From Sinomonas humi (lineage in GTDB: Bacteria > Actinomycetota > Actinomycetes > Actinomycetales > Micrococcaceae), in the NCBI RefSeq assembly GCF_000802235.1, contig NZ_JTDL01000087.1, positions 1 through 64,000 on the forward strand: a stretch of DNA of 64,000 nt. The letters run 5' to 3'. The notes below the pieces were generated by a model that had not been told where the DNA came from, searched no databases, and was given only the letters and a program-made list of their open reading frames with translations. The position numbers were made by a program, and so were the translations under genes. The number at the start of each line of letters is the position of its first letter. Positions within the stretch are counted from its first letter, which is position 1. Shown in pieces: positions 17,557 to 25,674 of the stretch.

Positions 17557-19691
17557 GCCAGCACCGCATCGCGCACCCGAGCGTGATCGCCATCGACGGC
17601 CGCTCGGGCGCGGGAAAGACATCCCTCGCCGTCGAGCTTGCTACCGCGCTCCGGGAGCACCGGACAGTCGCACTCATCCACCTCGAAGACCTCTACCCCG
17701 GGTGGGACGGTCTCGAGCGCGGGATCGAGCGCTGCGCCGCGGAGGTCCTCGCCCCGCTCCGCCGCGGAGAGGCTGCCCGCTGGCGGGCCTGGGACTGGGT
17801 GGCCGGAGCCGAAGGCGAGGAGCGGGTTACCGAGCCCGCTGAGATCGTATTGCTCGAGGGGGTTGGCGCTGGCGCGGGGCAGTTGCGGGGCCTCGCCGAC
17901 GCCGTGGTTTGGCTCGAATTGCCGGCCGACGAGCGCCGGCGTCGTGCGCTCGTCCGCGACGGCGAGACGTACGCACCGCACTGGGACCGCTGGGCTGCGC
18001 AGGAGGATGCCTGGCTCGCTTCGGACGATGTCGCCGCTGCCGCCACGGTCACCGTTGTTTCGCCGTCCTGGTCTGCGGTTGCTGGCTCCTCGCGCCCTGA
18101 GCACGCGGCGCGGCAGGTGCTCAATGCTCTCACCGAGGTCCCCGCGCTCCGCGACGCGCTCGCTCCGGAACGTGCCGAGCGCGAGTCAGCGGCCGTCGTC
18201 GCCCGCCGTCTTCCCGCGGCGCCAGAACCGGCGGCGCTTTTTGCCGCGCTGTTCAGCGGTGCCGAGCATGCCGTATGGCTGGACTCCTCCGACTGGCTGG
18301 ATTCCTCCGACTGGCCCGGCCGCTCCGAGGCCGGGGCCCAGCGCGCCGGAGCCAGGAGCCGCTTCAGCATCATGGCCGACGACGGCGGCGTGCTCGGGCG
18401 TCGCATGGCGCACAGCGACGGTGTCACAAGTGTGACGTTCGGCCCGCAGACAGCCACGCCCGCGACGGCGCGCTTCGACCAGCCGTTCTTCCGCTGGCTC
18501 GACAGCGCATGGGGCCACGGCGGCGAATCGGCTCCCGAGGGCCTCGAATGCGGCTTCGCACTCGGGTGGCTCGGGTACCTCGGCTACGAGCTCAAGCGCG
18601 AGTGTGGCGGGAATGACGTCAGCGCCGCCTCTGCCGGGGCCAGCCCGACCCCGGACGCCCAGCTCGCGTACGCGGCCCGCGCCCTCATCCTGGACCACGA
18701 GCGCCGAGAGGTGTGGCTCCTGGCCTTGGCCGCGCCGGATTCCGAGGCTTGGCTCGACGGGGCGGAGCGCGTCGTCCGCGGGCCCGCGGCCCAGACACGC
18801 GAAGAGCCGCTTCCGACCCCCTCCGCGCCCCCGTTCTCGGCAAGGGACGACGGCGCCTCGTACCGGGACAAGGTCCGGGCTGCTAAGGCGGAGATCACCG
18901 AGGGCACCACGTACGAGGTCTGCCTCACGACCGCGCTCGAGGCGGACGCTGCGCCCGGCCAGCTCGACCCTTGGGCTACCTACCGGGCGTTGCGGCGCCG
19001 CAGCCCGGCGCCGTTCGCAGCCTTTGCGCGCTTCGGGCCCATGGCGATCGCGAGCACGTCGCCGGAGCGCTTCCTGAGCATCACGGACGACGGCGGCCTC
19101 CGCGCCGAACCCATCAAGGGCACCCGGCGCCGGACTCCGGGGGCAGCCCCGGAAGAGGACGCCCTCGTCCGCGCCGAGCTCGCCTCCAACACCAAGGACC
19201 GCGCCGAGAACCTCATGATCGTGGACCTGCTCCGGAACGACCTGAGTCACTTCGCTGTGCCGGGATCGGTCGCCGTGGCCCGGCTCTTCGCCGTCGAAAC
19301 CTACGCCACGGTCCACCAGCTCGTGAGCACGGTCGAGGCGCATCTGCGCCCCGGAGCCTCGCGGGCGGAGGCTGTCGCGGCGGCCTTCCCGCCGGGCTCG
19401 ATGACCGGCGCCCCGAAGATCAGCACCATGGACATCCTCGATCGCCTGGAGGGGGCACCGAGGGGCGTCTACTCGGGCGCAATCGGGTATTTCTCACGCA
19501 CGGGCGCGGCGGACCTCTCCGTCGTCATCCGCACGCTCGTCGTCGTCGGACACCCCGACGGCACGGCGAGACTCTCGCTGGGGGTGGGCGGCGCCGTCGT
19601 CGCCGATTCCGACCCGGACGAAGAGCACGACGAGATCCAGGCGAAGTCGTACGCAGTGCTGAGCACGCTGGGGGCCGAGTTCCCGGAGTGA
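17553..19691 (+). CDS. pabB: P-loop kinase-like domain fused to aminodeoxychorismate synthase component I
   Basis: A 712-residue two-domain protein starting at the GTG that overlaps the phosphatase stop. Residues 1-180 form a P-loop NTPase of the uridine-kinase/AAA type, with Walker A GRSGAGKTS (16-24) and a strand ending VLLEGVGAG. The remaining 500 residues are a chorismate-utilising enzyme with GWLGYLGYELKRE, EPIKGTRRR, ENLMIVDLLRNDL and PPGSMTGAPKI. The PIKGT lysine is the feature that distinguishes PabB from TrpE (PIAGT). PabB makes 4-amino-4-deoxychorismate for folate. pabC lies 1.5 kb downstream. The kinase domain has no known role in this reaction. A duplicated WLDSSD (18-bp tandem, 18276-18311) lies in the linker. 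Confidence 0.88.
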   Translation: MSQHRIAHPSVIAIDGRSGAGKTSLAVELATALREHRTVALIHLEDLYPGWDGLERGIERCAAEVLAPLRRGEAARWRAWDWVAGAEGEERVTEPAEIVLLEGVGAGAGQLRGLADAVVWLELPADERRRRALVRDGETYAPHWDRWAAQEDAWLASDDVAAAATVTVVSPSWSAVAGSSRPEHAARQVLNALTEVPALRDALAPERAERESAAVVARRLPAAPEPAALFAALFSGAEHAVWLDSSDWLDSSDWPGRSEAGAQRAGARSRFSIMADDGGVLGRRMAHSDGVTSVTFGPQTATPATARFDQPFFRWLDSAWGHGGESAPEGLECGFALGWLGYLGYELKRECGGNDVSAASAGASPTPDAQLAYAARALILDHERREVWLLALAAPDSEAWLDGAERVVRGPAAQTREEPLPTPSAPPFSARDDGASYRDKVRAAKAEITEGTTYEVCLTTALEADAAPGQLDPWATYRALRRRSPAPFAAFARFGPMAIASTSPERFLSITDDGGLRAEPIKGTRRRTPGAAPEEDALVRAELASNTKDRAENLMIVDLLRNDLSHFAVPGSVAVARLFAVETYATVHQLVSTVEAHLRPGASRAEAVAAAFPPGSMTGAPKISTMDILDRLEGAPRGVYSGAIGYFSRTGAADLSVVIRTLVVVGHPDGTARLSLGVGGAVVADSDPDEEHDEIQAKSYAVLSTLGAEFPE

Positions 19692-19721
19692 GTGCGGCCG
19701 GTCCGATTCGTGGAGATCCGG

Positions 19722-21191
19722 CTACTGCACTGTCGCTGTGAGCCTCGCGACGTTGTCCACGTAACGACTCAGGAGCGAGCGCTGCCGCCACGTGTGGAGA
19801 TCGACCGGATGACTGATCTTCCGGTACATGTCCTCGACCCGGCGCATCTGGGCCACGATGCTCGCCCCGGGCAGCATGAGCGAGACCTCCATGTTGAGCG
19901 AGAACGAGCGCATGTCCATGTTGGAGGAACCGAGGACGGCGACGTCGTCGTCGACTGTGAAGTGCTTTGCGTGCAGGACGTACGGCTTGGGGTAGCGGTA
20001 GATCTTCACTCCGGCCGTGAGCAGCACCTCGTAGTAGGACTGCTGCGCGTGGTGGACAAGGAACTGGTCGCCCTGCTCGGACACGAACAGTTCGACGTCA
20101 ACCCCTCGCTGCGCCGCGGTCGTCACGGCGTACAGCAAGGAATCGTCCGGCACGAAGTACGGGCTGCAGATCGAAAGCCGATGCTGCGCGGAATAGATGA
20201 GGGTGTTGAAGAGGCGGAGGTTGTTCTCGTTTGCGAAGGCCGGGCCGCTCGGTACGACCTGGGCCGGCATCTCCCCCACCGGCTCCGGCGGCTCCATCTG
20301 CTCGGCCAGGAGCTGGCCAGTCTCGCTCAGCCAGTCGGTTGCAAAGACGACATTGAGGGTCGTCACGGCCGGCCCCTCGAGCCGAGCCATGAGCTCTACC
20401 CACTTCCGGCCCACCCTGCGGTGCCGCGGCTTCCGATACGAGCGCTCGATGAGGTTGAGCGAACCTGTGAAAGCGACCTCGCCGTCGACGACGAGAATCT
20501 TGCGGTGGTTGCGCAGGTCGGGACGGCGCCAGTGCCCGAGGAGCGGCAGAAGGGGGAGCATCCGGCGCCACTGGATCTTCGATGCGCCGAGCCGACGCAG
20601 CAGCCCGCGATACCCGTGGATGCGCGCAGTGCCGATGTGATCGAAGAGGAGCCGGACCTCGACCCCCCGCTCAGCCGCATCCTCGAAAGCAGAGAACAGC
20701 TCCTCCGTGACCTCGTCAGAGCTCATGATGTAGAACTCGGCATTCACGAACCGCTTCGCCGACCGTACGGCCTTCGCCATCTCGGCGATTGCGTCCTCGT
20801 AGCCCGGGATCAGCCGGACGTTGTTGCCGTTGACCATCGGCAGCGAACCGAGGTGCCGGTTGAGCGCCGCCGCCGAGTGAAGCCATTCTGCGCCCGGGAA
20901 GCGGGTGTCGACGTCGTCGGAGCTCGCGAGGGTAGCGCGCACGCGATTGTCGACCTCCTGCTGCTGCTCTACCCGCTTCCGGGAAAGGCGGAAGTTGCCG
21001 AACATGAGGAACAGCAGGAGCCCGACCGTCGGGATGAAGAAGATGGCGAGCAGCCAGGCCATCGCGGTGGTCGGGCGACGGTTCCCGGGGATGATGCCGA
21101 CGACGGCGACGCGGATCACGAGGTCGATGACCGCAACGAGGAACGTTGCCCAGTCCGGCAGGAGGCCGATGAGAGGCAGCTGGAACAGCAT
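19722..21191 (-). CDS. cls: Cardiolipin synthase (phospholipase D family)
   Basis: A 489-residue membrane enzyme that condenses phosphatidylglycerol molecules (or PG and another phospholipid) to cardiolipin. Two transmembrane helices are at the N-terminus (DWATFLVAVIDLVIRVAVV and AWLLAIFFIPTVGLLLFLM). The two catalytic HKD motifs follow: NHRKILVVDGEVAFTGS and LHAKHFTVDDDVAVLGSSN. The ATG at 21191 is preferred to a GTG two codons upstream. Only about 20 bp separate it from the divergent pabC start, so the promoters must overlap or lie in each other's leader. Confidence 0.93.
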   Translation of the reverse strand: MLFQLPLIGLLPDWATFLVAVIDLVIRVAVVGIIPGNRRPTTAMAWLLAIFFIPTVGLLLFLMFGNFRLSRKRVEQQQEVDNRVRATLASSDDVDTRFPGAEWLHSAAALNRHLGSLPMVNGNNVRLIPGYEDAIAEMAKAVRSAKRFVNAEFYIMSSDEVTEELFSAFEDAAERGVEVRLLFDHIGTARIHGYRGLLRRLGASKIQWRRMLPLLPLLGHWRRPDLRNHRKILVVDGEVAFTGSLNLIERSYRKPRHRRVGRKWVELMARLEGPAVTTLNVVFATDWLSETGQLLAEQMEPPEPVGEMPAQVVPSGPAFANENNLRLFNTLIYSAQHRLSICSPYFVPDDSLLYAVTTAAQRGVDVELFVSEQGDQFLVHHAQQSYYEVLLTAGVKIYRYPKPYVLHAKHFTVDDDVAVLGSSNMDMRSFSLNMEVSLMLPGASIVAQMRRVEDMYRKISHPVDLHTWRQRSLLSRYVDNVARLTATVQ

Positions 21192-21213
21192 GGGCACAGC
21201 CTAAGCTGTCCCC

Positions 21214-22125
21214 ATGACTCAGACCGTGCTTGTCTTCCTCGACCCCGCCCATCCCGACGGACGTGTCGAGGACGCGGGGAGGCCTACGCTCTACGCGACC
21301 GATCTCGGCGTGACCCGGGGCGACGGCGTCTTCGAGACCCTCCTCGTGCTGGACGGCCACGTCCGCAAGCTGCCCGCGCACCTGTCGCGGCTCCACTCGA
21401 GCGCGCGGATGCTCGAGCTCGAGGTTCCCGAGCACGAGGCCTGGGAGCGCGCAATCGTGACCGCTCTGGCCGAGTACCAGCGGACGGTGGGGGTGCTCGA
21501 TGAAGTCGTCGTGCGGCTCGTCGCGACGCGGGGTGTGGAGGGTGAGCACGCCCCGACGTGCTGGGTTGGGGCCTTCGCTCCCGCGCACTCGGCGAAACGG
21601 CAGCGCGAGGAAGGGGTCGACGTCGTCCTCCTCGACCGCGGCTACGACTCCGACATCGCCGAGCGGGCGCCGTGGCTCCTCCTCGGCGCGAAGACGCTCA
21701 GCTACGCGGTCAACATGGCGGCTTTGCGGTACGCCCATTCGCAGGGCGCCGACGACGTCATCTTCACCTCCTCCGATGGCCAGGTGCTCGAGGGCCCCAC
21801 TTCGACCGTTCTGGTCGCGCATGCCGAAACGGACGACGACGGCAAGGTCACCTTCAAGAGGCTCGTCACCCCCCAGCTCGATTCCGGAATCCTGCCCGGC
21901 ACGTCTCAGGGTGCACTCTTCGCCGCCGCCAAGGAGGCGGGGTGGGAGCTCGGCTACGGCCCCCTCGAGCCCGAGGACCTCTTCGATGCCGACGCCGTCT
22001 GGCTCATCTCCTCGGTCCGGCTCCTCACGCCAGTGAACCACCTCGACGGCAAGCCGATCGGCGAGCGCTCGCTCGTCAAGACGCTGACGGAGGAGCTCGC
22101 CGGGCTCTTCGACCGGATCGCCTAG
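21214..22125 (+). CDS. pabC: 4-amino-4-deoxychorismate lyase / class IV aminotransferase
   Basis: A 303-residue fold-type IV PLP enzyme. GVTRGDGVFETLLV near the N-terminus, the PLP lysine in LLGAKTLSYAVNMAALRYA and the phosphate-binding VLEGPTSTVLV are characteristic. PabC releases p-aminobenzoate and pyruvate from aminodeoxychorismate. Closely related folds are branched-chain or D-amino-acid aminotransferases, but the pabB gene nearby supports PabC. The divergent cls gene starts about 20 bp away. Confidence 0.85.
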   Translation: MTQTVLVFLDPAHPDGRVEDAGRPTLYATDLGVTRGDGVFETLLVLDGHVRKLPAHLSRLHSSARMLELEVPEHEAWERAIVTALAEYQRTVGVLDEVVVRLVATRGVEGEHAPTCWVGAFAPAHSAKRQREEGVDVVLLDRGYDSDIAERAPWLLLGAKTLSYAVNMAALRYAHSQGADDVIFTSSDGQVLEGPTSTVLVAHAETDDDGKVTFKRLVTPQLDSGILPGTSQGALFAAAKEAGWELGYGPLEPEDLFDADAVWLISSVRLLTPVNHLDGKPIGERSLVKTLTEELAGLFDRIA

Positions 22126-22220
22126 GGCTGGGCTTGCCGGGGGGCGTCGGCTGGTTCGCGTCTCGCGTGCGCCTCGCCGGCGTCGGCCGGCTGACCGCAC
22201 AACCGGCCCCTCGACAAGAG

Positions 22221-22276
22221 CGTCCCTCGAAGGCATAACCGTTGATCGTGCCGGACGGTTATGCCCCCGAGGGACG
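22221..22276. repeat. Two-step perfect hairpin related to the 44.8-46 kb array
   Basis: Outer arms CGTCCCTCG (22221-22229) and CGAGGGACG (22268-22276) enclose inner arms GGCATAACCGT (22232-22242) and ACGGTTATGCC (22255-22265), all perfect, with a 12-nt loop. AAGGCATAACCGTTG and GATCGTGCC inside it recur, with one change, in each unit of the large array. It lies in the 295-bp gap between pabC and mmsA. It has no T-tract, so a simple intrinsic terminator is not supported; the rest of the gap shows nothing else. Confidence 0.8.
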
Positions 22277-22420
22277 ATCATGACCGTGTGGGGCGCCCGT
22301 GATGGTGCGGGACGGTTGTAATGGCGCTCTGGCCATTAGTTGGAAGTCCGAGTATCTTCGGTCCTAGATCCCGAAGAGACGTGGGTCACACACCGGACTG
22401 GATGCGAAGGAGCGTTCGTC

Positions 22421-23938
22421 ATGGTCAATCAGTCCTCCAACCCGTACGAGCTTTCCCACTATGTCGGCGGCCAACGCGTCGAAGGCACCTCGGGGCGGTT
22501 CGGCGACATCTTCGACCCCTGCGCGGGCCGAGTGCAGGGCCGCGTCCCGCTGGCCAGCGCGGACGAGGTCCGCGGCGTCATCGCAAGCGCGGAGAAGGGC
22601 CAGGCCGAGTGGGCGGCGCTCAACCCGCAGCGCCGAGGCCGCATCCTCCTCAGGTTCGTGGACCTCGTCAACGCCCACATTGACGAGCTCGCCGAACTCC
22701 TGTCCCGCGAGCACGGCAAGACCCTCGCGGATGCCCGCAGCGATGTGCAGCGGGGCATCGAGGTGGTCGAGTTCTCGGCCGGCGCGCCGCACCTCCTCAA
22801 GGGAGAGTTCTCCGACAGCGTGGCCCAAGGCCTCGATGTGCACTCACTCCGCCAGCCACTCGGCGTCGTCGCCGGTATTACCCCCTTCAACTTCCCGGCG
22901 ATGATCCCGCTCTGGCAATCCGGCCCGGCGCTCGCCGCAGGCAACGCGTTCATCCTCAAGCCTTCGGAACGTGACCCCTCGGTGCCGCTGCGCCTTGCGG
23001 AGCTCTTCACTGAGGCGGGCCTGCCGGACGGCGTCTTCAACGTGGTCAACGGCGACAAGGAAGCCGTGGACACGCTTCTCGAGGACCCGCGCGTCAAGGC
23101 GATCGGCTTCGTCGGCTCGACGCCGATCGCGCAATACATCTACGCGACCGCCGCAGCGCATGGAAAGCGTGCGCAATGCTTTGGCGGCGCGAAGAACCAC
23201 ATGGTGATCATGCCGGACGCCGACCTCGACATGGCCGCGGATGCGCTCATCGGCGCCGCCTATGGATCCGCTGGCGAGCGTTGTATGGCGATTTCGGTCG
23301 CCGTGCCCGTCGGCGAAGAAACAGGCGATCGACTCATTGCGGCGCTCGAAAGCCGCATCCAAGGCCTCACCGTCGGGCCGAGCCTCGACAAGGGCTCCGA
23401 CTTCGGGCCAGTCGTGACGCCGGCGGCGAAGGAACGGATCGAAGGCTACATCGATCTGGGAGTCCGCGAGGGCGCACAGCTCGTACGCGACGGGCGCAAG
23501 GCGAGCGTCGAGGGCTACGAGGACGGGTTCTGGATCGGCCCGACGCTCTTCGACCACGTCACCCCGGACATGCTCATTTACAAGGACGAGATCTTCGGGC
23601 CCGTGCTGAGCGTTGTCCGAGCCGAGGACTACGAGGACGCGCTGCGGCTCTGCAGCGAGAATCCCTACGGCAACGGTGTTGCGATCTTCACGCGCGACGG
23701 CGACTCCGCCCGGGACTTCGCAAGCCGGGTCGAGGTGGGGATGGTGGGAGTCAACGTGCCGATCCCGGTCCCCATCGCGTACTACACCTTTGGCGGCTGG
23801 AAGGCCTCGGGATTCGGCGACCTCAACCAGCACGGCCCAGACGCCTTCCGCTTCTATACGAAGACCAAGACCGTGACGAGCCGCTGGCCCTCGGGGATCC
23901 GCCAAGGTGCCCACTTCGCAATGCCGGAAGGGAGCTGA
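22421..23938 (+). CDS. mmsA: Methylmalonate-semialdehyde dehydrogenase (CoA-acylating)
   Basis: A 505-residue aldehyde dehydrogenase. The start at 22421 is set by GAAGGAG upstream; the frame is open from 22340. Motifs seen are GITPFNFPAMIPLW (substrate/NAD region), FVGSTPIAQYIY and the active-site YGSAGERCMAIS (Cys288). The MMSDH-type FNFPAMIPLW and absence of a general-base Glu at the usual place fit the CoA-acylating family. It converts methylmalonate or malonate semialdehyde to propionyl- or acetyl-CoA in valine (and inositol) catabolism. It is followed 1 nt later by mmsB. Confidence 0.93.
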   Translation: MVNQSSNPYELSHYVGGQRVEGTSGRFGDIFDPCAGRVQGRVPLASADEVRGVIASAEKGQAEWAALNPQRRGRILLRFVDLVNAHIDELAELLSREHGKTLADARSDVQRGIEVVEFSAGAPHLLKGEFSDSVAQGLDVHSLRQPLGVVAGITPFNFPAMIPLWQSGPALAAGNAFILKPSERDPSVPLRLAELFTEAGLPDGVFNVVNGDKEAVDTLLEDPRVKAIGFVGSTPIAQYIYATAAAHGKRAQCFGGAKNHMVIMPDADLDMAADALIGAAYGSAGERCMAISVAVPVGEETGDRLIAALESRIQGLTVGPSLDKGSDFGPVVTPAAKERIEGYIDLGVREGAQLVRDGRKASVEGYEDGFWIGPTLFDHVTPDMLIYKDEIFGPVLSVVRAEDYEDALRLCSENPYGNGVAIFTRDGDSARDFASRVEVGMVGVNVPIPVPIAYYTFGGWKASGFGDLNQHGPDAFRFYTKTKTVTSRWPSGIRQGAHFAMPEGS

Positions 23939-23939
23939 G

Positions 23940-24869
23940 ATGAGCGAGAACGGAGCCGCGAGCGGGCGGATCGCCTTCTTGGGCCTCGGCCACATGGGTG
24001 CTCCCATGGCGGCCAACCTCGTCAATGCCGGGAAGAAGGTGGTCGGCTTCGACCCGTTCCCGGCGGCCGCCGAGGCCGCCCGCACCCTCGGTGTGGAGGT
24101 CGCGGAGTCCGCTGCCGAAGCGGCGGAGGGCGCCGCCGTCGTCCTCACCATGCTGCAGACCGGCCAGCAGGTCCTCGACGCCTACCGCGGCCGCGACGGG
24201 AAGCCCGGTCTCCTCGCGGGGGCCGCGCCCGGGACGCTGTTCCTGGACTGCTCGACGATCAACGTCGTAGAGGCCCGCGAGGCTGCGGAGGCAGCGGTAG
24301 GCGCGGGACACAGGTTCGTCGACGCGCCTGTCTCGGGCGGCGTCGTCGGGGCCGAAGCTGCGACCCTGACGTTCATGGTCGGGGCCGAGGACGCGGACTT
24401 CGCCGAGGTCGAGCCGCTTCTGGCGCTCATGGGCAAGCGGATTGTGCACTGCGGGGGCCACGGCCTCGGTCAGGTGGCCAAGGTGTGCAACAACATGATC
24501 CTCGGCGTCTCGATGATCGCAGTGTCCGAGGCGTTCGTGCTCGGCGAGAAGCTGGGCCTCAGCCACGAGGCGCTGTTCGACGTCGCCGCTCATGCCTCGG
24601 GCCAATGCTGGGCCCTCACGACCAACTGCCCCGTGCCCGGGCCGGTGCCGACCAGCCCGGCGAACCGTGACTATCAGCCGGGCTTCGCTGGCACCCTGAT
24701 GGCGAAGGACCTCCGGCTCGCTCTCCAGGCGATCGAGCACGCCGGCGTTGCCGCACAGATGGGTCCGCTCGCCTCGAAGATCTACGACGAGTTCGCAGCG
24801 GGCGACGGCGCGCGGCGCGATTTCTCGGGCATCATCACGGACATCCGCGACCGTTCCTCAAGCACCTGA
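23940..24869 (+). CDS. mmsB: 3-hydroxyisobutyrate dehydrogenase
   Basis: A 309-residue beta-hydroxyacid dehydrogenase. The N-terminal Rossmann fold has FLGLGHMGAPMAANL (residues about 12-26), the substrate loop is DAPVSGGVVGAEAATLT, and the catalytic lysine is in GQVAKVCNNMILG. It oxidises 3-hydroxyisobutyrate to methylmalonate semialdehyde, the substrate of MmsA immediately upstream. A GGGAG ribosome site overlaps the end of mmsA. Downstream lie C-rich sequence and an inverted repeat array. Confidence 0.93.
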   Translation: MSENGAASGRIAFLGLGHMGAPMAANLVNAGKKVVGFDPFPAAAEAARTLGVEVAESAAEAAEGAAVVLTMLQTGQQVLDAYRGRDGKPGLLAGAAPGTLFLDCSTINVVEAREAAEAAVGAGHRFVDAPVSGGVVGAEAATLTFMVGAEDADFAEVEPLLALMGKRIVHCGGHGLGQVAKVCNNMILGVSMIAVSEAFVLGEKLGLSHEALFDVAAHASGQCWALTTNCPVPGPVPTSPANRDYQPGFAGTLMAKDLRLALQAIEHAGVAAQMGPLASKIYDEFAAGDGARRDFSGIITDIRDRSSST

Positions 24870-24923
24870 CCCCTGTCCCCGCCCCTGACCTCGACCCCTG
24901 ACCCCGACCCCTCCCCCACTTTT

Positions 24924-25143
24924 CGTTTCGGGTACAGATAATCCACCCCAAATCCGTTTCGGGTACAGATAATCCACCCCGAATCCCTTTCGGGTACAGA
25001 TAATCCGTCCAAGGGTTCTCCCAAGCTGAGAACATCCGTACCCGAGATGTGCCAGAGCGTGATTATCCGTACCCGAAACGAAAAAAAAGGGGATTATCTG
25101 TACCCGAAACGAAGAAAGAGGGGGAGTATCCGTACCCGAAACG
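24924..25143. repeat. Inward-facing TTTCGGGTAC repeat array between mmsB and marR
   Basis: Forward copies are at 24924-24944, 24955-24975 and 24986-25006. Reverse copies are at 25060-25080, 25091-25111 and 25123-25143, with a degenerate reverse copy near 25032-25050. The unit is TTTCGGGTACAGATAATCC (reverse copies often have G for A after GTAC). All tails point toward the centre, as at 9738-9841. Two convergent genes end on either side (24869 and 25160), so each transcript would carry a long hairpin at its 3' end. The 24870-24923 stretch is only C-rich direct repeats of CTGACCCC type. Confidence 0.9.
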
Positions 25144-25159
25144 AAAAAGGGCACGGGGG

Positions 25160-25672
25160 TTAGGGGTCGTCGGTGAAATCTCCTGCCCTCCTGCGGAAGC
25201 CGTGCAGGACGCGGATGAGCTGCTCGACGTCGTCGTCCGTGAAGCCCGACTGCGCGAAGACTCCCGAATTGAGCGCCGCCGTCGCCCGCTCGACGAGAGC
25301 GCGCCCCTCGGCGGTGATCCCGACGAGCGTCGTGCGGCCGTCCGTGGGGTGCGGCGAGCGCTCGACGAGCCCGGCATCCTGAAGACGGTCGACGGCGTTG
25401 GTCACCGAGGTCGGGTGCACCTGCAGGAGGGCGCTCGCGCGGCTCATCGGCAGCTCCCCGCCCCGCGCGAAGCCAAGGAGCGCGAGCAGCTCGTAGCGCG
25501 CGAACGTGAGGCCGAACGGCCTGAGCACCTCCTCGATGCGCCCGAGCAGGATCTGCTGGGTCCGCATGACTGCTGTGATGGCAGCCATGGGCGCGGCGAC
25601 CTCGCCCCAACCGCGCCGCTCCCAGTTGCGCTGCGCGTCGGCGATCGGATCGCGCGGAAGCGGGCCGCCCAC
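25160..25672 (-). CDS. MarR family transcriptional regulator
   Basis: A 170-residue winged-helix regulator. The DNA-binding core is LTFARYELLALLGF, then PMSRASALLQVHPTSVTNAVDRLQDAGLVER and the wing SPHPTDGRTTLVGITAEG (quoted in parts), typical of MarR. It begins 2 nt after the acyl-CoA synthetase stop and is cotranscribed with that gene. It likely controls the divergent promoters of the synthetase and the acyl-CoA dehydrogenase, sensing an acid or CoA ester (inference). Confidence 0.9.
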   Translation of the reverse strand: MGGPLPRDPIADAQRNWERRGWGEVAAPMAAITAVMRTQQILLGRIEEVLRPFGLTFARYELLALLGFARGGELPMSRASALLQVHPTSVTNAVDRLQDAGLVERSPHPTDGRTTLVGITAEGRALVERATAALNSGVFAQSGFTDDDVEQLIRVLHGFRRRAGDFTDDP

Positions 25673-25674
25673 CG

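Noticed and set aside
18276-18311. WLDSSD duplication as a functional motif in the PabB fusion
   Set aside because: It looks like an 18-bp slippage duplication in a linker and is not part of a known motif.
25081-25088. Run of eight A as a simple terminator T-tract
   Set aside because: On the minus strand it lies between two repeat copies rather than directly after a stable stem, so a standard terminator is not supported.
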